Assembly: GCA_028708005.1 (NCBI GenBank)
Contig: JAQVZV010000006.1
Location: 1 to 13,470, forward strand
DNA length: 13,470 bases
Source: Bacilli bacterium
GTDB taxonomy: Bacteria > Bacillota_I > Bacilli_A > RF39 > UBA660
Direction: 5' to 3'
The notes beneath the pieces are model-generated. The model was given only the letters and a program-made list of their open reading frames with translations, did no database searches and was not told where the DNA came from. Positions 1-5,383 of this stretch are shown piece by piece. The stretch's first letter is position 1, and every line of letters begins with the position of its first letter. Both the position numbers and the translations under genes were made by a program.

Positions 1-14
1 CGCTCTTCCGATCT
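1..14 (+). other. Illumina adapter remnant at contig end
   Basis: The first 14 bases (CGCTCTTCCGATCT) are identical to the 3' end of the standard Illumina TruSeq adapter/primer. Genomic sequence starts at about 15. This is assembly contamination, so the window's left edge is a raw contig end and the transketolase frame should not be extended into it. Confidence 0.95.
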
Positions 15-902
15 ACAATTTCTAACATTTATTATGTTACACCAGACTTATATCGAAAATCTGAAGTTGAAGAATTAGGTTATGAAAAATTTATGCACTT
101 TATTGATACAGGAATTAGAGAACAACATGCTATTGCAATGTGTCATGGAATTTCTATTGAAAATCCAAACGCAAGAATATGTGTTTGTTTTGGTGATGCG
201 TTTATATATCGCGCTTTAGACCAAATAAATGCAGCTACTATGGGTGGAAGTAATATGTTGATACTTGGTGTATGGCCTGGTATTCAAGGAGCCCAAAACG
301 GCAAAACACATCAGACAATTGGTCAATCAGCGGCATTAATGGCAATTCCTGAATTGAATTTTTATGAACCTGCTGATGCAGTAGATCTATATAATACTTT
401 TTCTGATATTTTTATTAAAAATGAAGGAGTTAATTATGTTCGACTAAGTAAAGAAGCAATTAGTCTTGATAGAAACAAATCTGATGAGAAAAATATCGGT
501 GCTTATTTTGTTCATAAAACAGATGAACATCCTGATGCCTTAATCATTTCTTCTGGATTCCCATTACAGAATGCTGTAATTGCTGCAAAAGAGTTGAAAA
601 CTGAATATAATATTTCAACGAATGTAATTAATATTATTCGTCCGAAAAAGTTTGAAGAGTATGCTCAAGATTTAATTACTAATGACTGTCCTATATTGAT
701 TGTTTATAACGGAAGTCCACGAATATTATCTCAATATGTTTCAGATGCAATCATTTCAAATTCTAACATACCTAGACCAAAATCTTTCTTGTCTCATGGG
801 TTTGAGATTGGTACTACTGGAACATTTGATGATTTAACAAAATATTATGGGTTTGATCCAAATTCTATAAAAGCAAAAACATTGAAAATGATGAGAAAAT
901 AA
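15..902 (+). CDS. Transketolase-family protein, 5'-partial (pyrimidine-binding and C-terminal domains)
   Basis: The frame is open from the first genomic base to TAA at 900-902, so the Met at 93 is internal and not the start. The visible part (about 295 residues) matches the second half of a transketolase. The thiamine-diphosphate pyrimidine-binding domain has the IDTGIREQHA motif, whose Glu normally activates the cofactor, and a THQTIGQ stretch like the THQP segment of transketolases. The C-terminal domain follows (around EHPDALIISSGFPLQNAV) and ends in a GFEIGTTGTFDDL...YGF segment. The N-terminal pyrophosphate-binding domain lies off the contig. It is either one full-length enzyme or the second subunit of a split transketolase, as found in sugar-modification loci; the substrate cannot be told. 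A 117-base gap with its own promoter separates it from cysS, so the two need not be co-transcribed. Confidence 0.85.
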   Translation, partial: TISNIYYVTPDLYRKSEVEELGYEKFMHFIDTGIREQHAIAMCHGISIENPNARICVCFGDAFIYRALDQINAATMGGSNMLILGVWPGIQGAQNGKTHQTIGQSAALMAIPELNFYEPADAVDLYNTFSDIFIKNEGVNYVRLSKEAISLDRNKSDEKNIGAYFVHKTDEHPDALIISSGFPLQNAVIAAKELKTEYNISTNVINIIRPKKFEEYAQDLITNDCPILIVYNGSPRILSQYVSDAIISNSNIPRPKSFLSHGFEIGTTGTFDDLTKYYGFDPNSIKAKTLKMMRK

Positions 903-936
903 GATGACTATATTATAGTAAATACATAAAAAAGCA

Positions 937-965
937 TTTTCAAAATTGTAAAAATATCATATAAT
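937..965 (+). promoter_or_regulatory. Candidate sigma-A promoter of cysS
   Basis: A perfect -10 TATAAT (960-965) lies 17 bases after TTTTCA (937-942, four of six matches to TTGACA). Transcription would start near 972, leaving a leader of only about 48 bases before the cysS ATG. That is too short for a T-box riboswitch, the common control of synthetase genes in Firmicutes, and no T-box sequence is visible. AT-rich spacers make chance -10 matches likely, so this is tentative. Confidence 0.45.
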
Positions 966-1019
966 ATAATTAGAAAAATATACTTAACGATAATTTTCAA
1001 ATAATAGGAGGTTAGATAA

Positions 1020-2477
1020 ATGAGTTTAAAGGTATACAATGTATTAACAAAAACAAAAGAGGAATTTATCCCGCAGGAAAAGGGAAAAGTAAAGATGTAT
1101 GCCTGTGGTATTACTGCTTCGGGAGATGCTCATATCGGTCACGCGTATCAAGCAATTGTTTTTGATATGATTAAAAAGTATCTTGAGTATAGCGGATATG
1201 AAGTTACTTATGTAAGGAATTATACTGATGTCGATGATAAGATAATAATCAGAGCTAGAGAATTAGGAGTCAGTCCAAAAGATTATGCTGAAGCAATAAT
1301 GAAAAAGACTGACACCGAATTATCGCTTTTAAGTGTTGATCCTCCCACGATTCAATCTAAGGCGACTGAATGTATTCAAGATATGATTGATGTAATTGAT
1401 ATATTAATAAAAAAAGGACATGCCTATGCAACCGATAATGGCGATGTGTTTTTCAGTGTTGACTCTTTTTCTGAATATGGCAAATTTTCTAATCGAATTG
1501 TTGGGGATGGATTAAGTGGCGTTAGAAAAGAAGTTGAGCCTGGAAAAAGAGATGATAAAGATTTCGCTCTTTGGAAAAATGCTAAAGCTGATGAAATTTT
1601 TTGGAATTCGCCTTGGGGCAAAGGGAGGCCTGGATGGCATATTGAATGTTCTGTAATGAGTATTAAATATCTAGGTGAAACATTAGATATTCATGGTGGC
1701 GGAAAGGATTTAGTGTTTCCACACCATGAAAATGAAATTGCTCAAAGTGAAGCATTAACAGGCAAAAGGTTTTCGAATTATTGGATGCACAATGGTTTAA
1801 TAAAAATTAATGGTTTAAAAATGGGAAAATCATTAGGAAACAGTATATTAATAGAAGACTTATTAAAAAGATATAATTATGAAGTTATAAGAATGACATT
1901 ACTTCAAAATCATTATCGTTCTGATATGAATGTAATTGACGGGATGTTTGAATTAAATGAAGAAAAAATATACGGTATTTATAAATTATTTGATGTGATT
2001 GATACTATAGGCAAAGATTATGTAGCTGATACTTCATCTGAGATATTAGATAAGATAGAAAAAGATTTTCAAAATGTAATGGACAATGATTTTAATACAG
2101 CGCTCGCAATGGCTAATTTATTTGGCTATATAAACGAGATGACTAATAAATTAAATAAGAAAACTGCAATTCAAGAATTAGTAAACATGAAATATGCATT
2201 AATTAAAGTTTACGGTACGTTAGGATTTCTGCAACAATCTCCACAAATTGTAGTTTCTCAAATTAGAGAAAAATATATAAGCTTTAATAATATTAGCGAG
2301 CAGGAAATATCTGAACTTATTGAAAGAAGAAAGTTTTTAAAAAGCGAACGAAATTATGAAGGGGCTGATTTAATTAGAAATAAATTACTTGCTAGAGGAA
2401 TAATCATAAAAGATACACGAGAAGGTACTGAATGGGATATCGATAGTAGATCTATTTCAAAAAAAAAAATCAAATGA
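1020..2477 (+). CDS. cysS: Cysteinyl-tRNA synthetase (class I)
   Basis: The 485-residue protein has normal length for bacterial CysRS, which charges tRNA-Cys with cysteine in the cytoplasm. Visible landmarks are the N-terminal YACGIT segment with zinc ligand C29, HIGH at 38-41, C210 in WHIEC, HGGGKD at 225-230, and H235 and E239 in FPHHENE. These match the E. coli zinc set (C28, C209, H234, E238) shifted by one. The KMSKS loop appears as KMGKS (267-271). The C-terminal anticodon-binding part is present (SELIERRKFLKSERNYEGADLI onward), so this is a true tRNA synthetase and not a short MshC-type ligase. Divergent points are ASGDAHIGHAYQ, where most CysRS have a VYD-x-x-HIGHAR pattern, and Gly in KMSKS. 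AGGAGGT (1006-1012) sits 7 bases before ATG. An 11-A run (2459-2469) lies near the stop. It appears to sit on mobile DNA together with tRNA-Cys, so it may be a second copy in the genome; this is inference. Confidence 0.95.
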   Translation: MSLKVYNVLTKTKEEFIPQEKGKVKMYACGITASGDAHIGHAYQAIVFDMIKKYLEYSGYEVTYVRNYTDVDDKIIIRARELGVSPKDYAEAIMKKTDTELSLLSVDPPTIQSKATECIQDMIDVIDILIKKGHAYATDNGDVFFSVDSFSEYGKFSNRIVGDGLSGVRKEVEPGKRDDKDFALWKNAKADEIFWNSPWGKGRPGWHIECSVMSIKYLGETLDIHGGGKDLVFPHHENEIAQSEALTGKRFSNYWMHNGLIKINGLKMGKSLGNSILIEDLLKRYNYEVIRMTLLQNHYRSDMNVIDGMFELNEEKIYGIYKLFDVIDTIGKDYVADTSSEILDKIEKDFQNVMDNDFNTALAMANLFGYINEMTNKLNKKTAIQELVNMKYALIKVYGTLGFLQQSPQIVVSQIREKYISFNNISEQEISELIERRKFLKSERNYEGADLIRNKLLARGIIIKDTREGTEWDIDSRSISKKKIK

Positions 2478-2567
2478 TTATGACGAAACAATTTAACAAT
2501 ATGAATTAATTAGCATCAAAAACGCTTGATTTTTAGTTTAACGTTTGAATAATCGGAGGTAATGGCT

Positions 2568-3119
2568 GTGAAAAAAAAGAATGTATTAATATTAGGAGGG
2601 AATAGTAAGAATAATATTGCGTGGATTCATAAAGTAAGAAAAGTATTTACTAGAGATTATAAAGTAAACGAAATTTGTTATGATCATTGGAAAAACAATA
2701 ATGAAATAAACTTTGATGTAGAATTAAAAAAACTAGAAAAAATTACTCATGATATCAAAGACTATTATATTGTTTCAAAATCTATCGGATCAATAATAGC
2801 TTTGATTGGGATAGAAAAGCAAATTATTAACCCTAAAGGGATTGTTATTTTAGGTTTCCCATTAAAATATTTACAAAAGATTAATTTGAATATAAAGCAA
2901 TTACTAAATAATGTAATAAATGAAACGGAAATATTGGTAATTCAACAAAAAAATGATCCGATAGGCAAATGCGAGGAAGTTATTAAAGAATTGCCTGCAA
3001 ATATAAGAGTAATTGAAATTCCGGGTAATCATCACGTTTATAGTAATATGAATTCTATAAAGCCGTTAGTGGATCAATTTTTTAAAAATAAAACAACTCT
3101 TTCTCATTACAAGGTGTAA
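2568..3119 (+). CDS. Small alpha/beta-hydrolase-like protein between cysS and tRNA-Cys
   Basis: I do not recognise a specific gene. The 183-residue product looks like a compact alpha/beta hydrolase. It opens with a beta strand and oxyanion-type loop (VLILGGNSKNNIAWI), has a nucleophile-elbow-like VSKSIGS with candidate Ser, then a strand (PKGIVILGFP), candidate acid Asp in ILVIQQKNDPIG, and candidate His in PGNHHVY. With numbering from the ATG at 2562 these are S74, D132 and H157/H158. The elbow is SxSxGS rather than strict GxSxG, as in the small KS-G hydrolases of the RBBP9/dienelactone type. The GTG at 2568 is preferred over the ATG at 2562 because the strong GGAGGT (2555-2560) is 7 bases from GTG but only 1 base from ATG. 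It lies 90 bases after cysS and 43 before tRNA-Cys on the same strand, with no strong terminator between, so co-transcription is plausible. Its substrate is unknown. Confidence 0.7.
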   Translation: MKKKNVLILGGNSKNNIAWIHKVRKVFTRDYKVNEICYDHWKNNNEINFDVELKKLEKITHDIKDYYIVSKSIGSIIALIGIEKQIINPKGIVILGFPLKYLQKINLNIKQLLNNVINETEILVIQQKNDPIGKCEEVIKELPANIRVIEIPGNHHVYSNMNSIKPLVDQFFKNKTTLSHYKV

Positions 3120-3132
3120 CTTATTAAGAAAT

Positions 3133-3159
3133 AATTAATCACATATTAAGTGATTAATT
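3133..3159 (+). repeat. 10-bp inverted repeat just upstream of tRNA-Cys
   Basis: AATTAATCAC (3133-3142) is perfectly complementary to GTGATTAATT (3150-3159) around a 7-base loop. The hairpin ends 3 bases before the tRNA's first base. It follows the hydrolase stop, but the run after it (TATG) is not a U-tract, so it is a poor intrinsic terminator. It could be a transcript-processing or attenuation structure, or chance in AT-rich DNA. Confidence 0.45.
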
Positions 3160-3162
3160 TAT

Positions 3163-3236
3163 GGGTCTATAGCCAAGTGGTAAGGCGTGGGACTGCAACT
3201 CCCTGAACATAAGTTCAAATCTTATTGGCTCCTCCA
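3163..3236 (+). tRNA. tRNA-Cys(GCA), divergent acceptor stem, CCA encoded
   Basis: A cloverleaf of 74 bases can be drawn by hand. The anticodon loop is CTGCAAC (anticodon GCA, Cys UGU/UGC). The D arm is AGCCAAGTGGTAAGGC with A14, G15, G18 and G19. The variable loop is GAAC. The T arm is ATAAG-TTCAAAT-CTTAT, fully paired, with TTC at 54-56. The discriminator is U73, as expected for tRNA-Cys, followed by an encoded CCA. The acceptor stem is weak: GGGTCTA against TGGCTCC gives G3-U70 wobble, a U4/C69 mismatch and U6-G67 wobble. The 3' strand would pair perfectly with GGAGCCA, so all three departures are on the 5' strand. The anticodon stem ends in U27/U43. C38 is unusual next to the A38 common in tRNA-Cys. 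A run of seven T follows CCA and could end transcription. It may be functional, mosaic or decaying; the anticodon and U73 make the identity call firm. Confidence 0.9.
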
Positions 3237-3286
3237 TTTTTTTATGTAAGAAGTATCAAAAAAATGTAAAATATAAAGGAGCGTTT

Positions 3287-3684
3287 ATGGAAACAAAAAT
3301 AATATACTTCGCGCACGGAATAACATATGATAATGTTGATGAAAAATGTAGTGAATGGAAACAAGTTGAATTAAATGATTTAGGCAAAGAACAGGCAAAA
3401 GCATTAGACGAAACCACTAAAGATTTAGTTATTTATGAAGATCATATTGATAAGCCATTTCCAAATGGAGAGTCATTAAAAGATGTAGAGAAACGAATTG
3501 CTGACTTTATAGAATATATTAAAGTTGAATATCCTGGTAAAACAATAGCAGTTGTAGCTCATAGAGCACCATAATTAGCGTTTGAAGTATTAACAAAAAT
3601 ATCACTTGGGAAGAAGCGAATGCTAATGATTGGCGAGAAACTAAATCTTGGCAACCAGGTTGGGAATACAAAATTAAACCATAA
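3287..3684 (+). pseudogene. Histidine-phosphatase (phosphoglycerate-mutase-like) pseudogene
   Basis: The start has a good site (AAAGGAG, ATG at 3287) and a 2-His phosphatase opening, IYFAHGITYDN, with candidate catalytic H10 (the usual RHG reads AHG). The second His is in VVAHRAP. Three lesions are visible. First, about 50 residues of the family's middle seem to be missing: the ALDETTKD segment runs straight into LVIYEDHIDKPFPNGES. Second, TAA at 3572-3574 stands where CAA (Gln) is expected after HRAP. Third, soon after that a one-base loss shifts the frame; the family C-terminus (ITWEEANANDWRETKSWQPG onward) resumes in another frame and ends at TAA 3682-3684. The 95-residue stub lacks the complete fold and is probably inactive. 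Confidence 0.8.
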
Positions 3685-3727
3685 AAAATACGAAAAAAAA
3701 TTTAAAAAAGGTTAGGGATGTGGAGTT

Positions 3728-4255
3728 ATGAATTTGAATATACGGTTAGCAACAATTAAAGATTTAAATAGTATTAATTGGTTGTTTAAAGAAGTTATTT
3801 GCGATATTAATAATACTAAAAAAATAAATTTACTATGGGGAGAAGTACATCCTTTTTGTGAATTTGAAAAAGATATCAATAATAAAGAGATGTATGTAAT
3901 CGAAAAAGAAGACAAATTAATCGGAAGTTTTACTATAAGCAAGGAAGATGACCCAGAATATCATGCAATAAATTGGAATTCAATTAATAAAAAAAACTTT
4001 TATGCAAGTAGATTAGTAATTTTGCCAAATGAGCAGGGGAAAGGATATGCCAAGAAAGCGCTGGACTATATTGTTAACTATGCTAAAGTTAATGATTACG
4101 AATTTATAAGAGCCGTTATCCACAAAAATAATATTTATTCTATTGGATTATGTGAAAAAAATGGATTTATTAAAGTATTAGATGAATCTTGGATTTTTAA
4201 TGGCGAAATTTTTTGGGGATTTGAAAAAGAAATAAAAAAACTCATTAAGCAATAA
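3728..4255 (+). CDS. GNAT-family N-acetyltransferase
   Basis: The intact 175-residue protein has the normal size for a single GNAT domain, which transfers an acetyl group from acetyl-CoA to an amine. The acetyl-CoA binding motif A is clear: RLVILPNEQGKGYAKKALDYI carries the Q-x-x-G-x-G/A pyrophosphate loop (QGKGYA). Motif B follows as HKNNIYSIGLCEKNGF, the usual N-x-x-S-x-x-x-x-x-x-G-F arrangement. The N-terminus (IRLATIKDLNSINWLF) also fits. No membrane segment is seen. The ribosome site is ambiguous: GGAG at 3722-3725 is only 2 bases from ATG, while AGGG at 3714-3717 is 10 bases away, and TTG at 3734 is an alternative start 8 bases from GGAG. The substrate cannot be predicted. Such genes are common cargo of mobile elements. 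Confidence 0.85.
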   Translation: MNLNIRLATIKDLNSINWLFKEVICDINNTKKINLLWGEVHPFCEFEKDINNKEMYVIEKEDKLIGSFTISKEDDPEYHAINWNSINKKNFYASRLVILPNEQGKGYAKKALDYIVNYAKVNDYEFIRAVIHKNNIYSIGLCEKNGFIKVLDESWIFNGEIFWGFEKEIKKLIKQ

Positions 4256-4285
4256 AAAAAACATAAACTAAAGGTGTGAAAAACT

Positions 4286-4846
4286 GTGAATCACAAAGGA
4301 ACTGTCGAATTATAAACAAATAGATTGATTTTAAGAAGATTTAAGTTAATTGACGCTGAAGAAATGTTTAATAACTGGGCTTCTGATGAGGCAGTAACTA
4401 AATAGTTGAGCTGGAAAGCACATGAAAATATTGAAATTACTAAAGAGGTTTTAAAAGAGTGGGTAAATTCTTATGTGAATAAAGATTATTATCAATGGGG
4501 AATAGTTGTAAAACAGACGAATGAATTAATTGGATCAATTGGAATAGTTGGTAATATAGAGAATCGTCTTATTTGTGAAATGGGTTATTGTATCGAAAAA
4601 AACTATTGGGGAAATGGTTATGTTGTAGAAGCATTTAACAGAATAATTGAGTTTCTATTTACTGAAACTAATTGTAATCGGATTGAAGCCGTGCATGATG
4701 TTGATAATGTTAATTCTGGAAAAGTTATAATCAAATGTAATCTTGAATTTGAAGGAGTTTTGAGAGATAGAGGATTAAACAACGATTTGAAATTAATTGA
4801 TTTAGCAATGTATTTTCTTTTAAAAAGGGATTATTTAAGGAAGTGA
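4286..4846 (+). pseudogene. RimJ/RimL-type GNAT acetyltransferase, broken by two in-frame stops
   Basis: Reading from GTG 4286 (AAGGTG 9 bases upstream) gives a RimJ/RimL-like acetyltransferase: VNHKGTVEL, TAA at 4313-4315, TNRLILRRFKLIDAEEMFNN onward, TAG at 4403-4405, then LSWKAHENIEITKEVLKEWV to the stop at 4846. The expected residues at the two stops are Glu or Thr (E-T-N-R-L) and Tyr (K-Y-L-S), so single-base changes explain both. The acetyl-CoA loop survives as YWGNGYVVEAF, and the domain continues normally to LKLIDLAMYFLLKRDYL. Because the frame is otherwise preserved, inactivation looks recent. The TTG at 4406 has no ribosome site and is not a real start. Sequencing error is possible but two independent errors are unlikely. 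Confidence 0.85.
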
Positions 4847-4850
4847 TTAA

Positions 4851-5093
4851 ATATTACTCAAAAATAGAGATTTTACAAATTTAGCTAAAAGTATTGAAAA
4901 AACACTGAAAGTGCTATTATAGTCGCCAAATGAAATGGGACATTTTAAATATGCAAAACAAATCAAAATAGATACCAATGTATTGATCTATCAAAATTGG
5001 TTTAATAATAACGAATCGCTTGTTAATATACTAGATATAGAATATTTTGGTAATCAATTTACTTTAGCAAATGATTTTTCAAACAATGTCTAA
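4851..5093 (+). pseudogene. Unidentified gene remnant with an internal TAG
   Basis: One frame reads LLKNRDFTNLAKSIEKTLKVLL, a TAG at 4920-4922, then SPNEMGHFKYAKQIKIDTN and about 38 further residues to TAA 5091-5093. The frame has no ribosome site. The ATG at 4935 could start a 52-residue product, but its composition flows across the TAG as if one protein were interrupted. I do not recognise the family. The rest of the 4847-5147 gap has nothing else I can support. Confidence 0.35.
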
Positions 5094-5147
5094 TAGATAT
5101 TGTTATTTTTTTTCTATTATTAAATAGACTTTATTGAGGGTAATAAA

Positions 5148-5327
5148 ATGATAGAAGAAGATATTTTTATTGGAAACAATCCAAAAAGACAAACCCTAGA
5201 GTTTAAACTTCTAGAGTTTACTTTAATTATTAATATGAATCTTTATAATGAAGGGCAAATAAATAGAAATGTTTATGATAAAATGAGAAAATCGATTTTA
5301 AAAAAAATGACAGAATTATTAGCATGA
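5148..5327 (+). CDS. Small SHOCT-like protein upstream of the recombinase
   Basis: The 59-residue frame starts at ATG with GAGGG 8 bases upstream and ends 56 bases before the recombinase start. The C-terminal half (LIINMNLYNEGQINRNVYDKM and following) fits the short SHOCT pattern: a hydrophobic helix, 'L-x-x-x-G-x-I' turn, then an acidic/basic helix with Tyr. In Firmicutes, small SHOCT-type proteins often lie directly in front of large serine recombinase genes, which supports the call; their role there is not known to me. Excision control or DNA binding is only a guess. A 10-bp direct repeat, CTAGAGTTTA at 5196 and 5211, lies within it. Confidence 0.6.
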   Translation: MIEEDIFIGNNPKRQTLEFKLLEFTLIINMNLYNEGQINRNVYDKMRKSILKKMTELLA

Positions 5328-5383
5328 TGATTTGTGTTTTTTAAAAACGATGCTAGATTGTATTTAAGTTAGGAGGTGAAAGC

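Noticed and set aside
972..1019. T-box riboswitch upstream of cysS
   Set aside because: The leader after the candidate promoter is only about 48 bases and has no T-box sequence or specifier stem.
1424..1621. Minus-strand and other-frame open frames inside cysS, GNAT, recombinase, spoVD and yetF
   Set aside because: They lie fully inside well-supported genes, lack ribosome sites and show no recognisable protein features.
2459..2469. Programmed slippage on the 11-A run in cysS
   Set aside because: It lies within the last few codons, so slippage would change only the tail; no sign of function.
1020..2477. MshC-type cysteine ligase (thiol biosynthesis) instead of CysRS
   Set aside because: The C-terminal anticodon-binding region is present and the length (485) is that of a full CysRS.
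2515..2534. Intrinsic terminator between cysS and the hydrolase gene
   Set aside because: Only a 5-bp AT-rich stem (ATCAA/TTGAT) with four T; too weak to support.
3572..4922. Stop-codon recoding (TAA/TAG read as sense) as the cause of the in-frame stops in cargo genes
   Set aside because: Both TAA and TAG are involved, one gene also has a frameshift and a deletion, intact genes on the same element end at normal stops, and the tRNA present has a GCA anticodon. Ordinary decay explains it.
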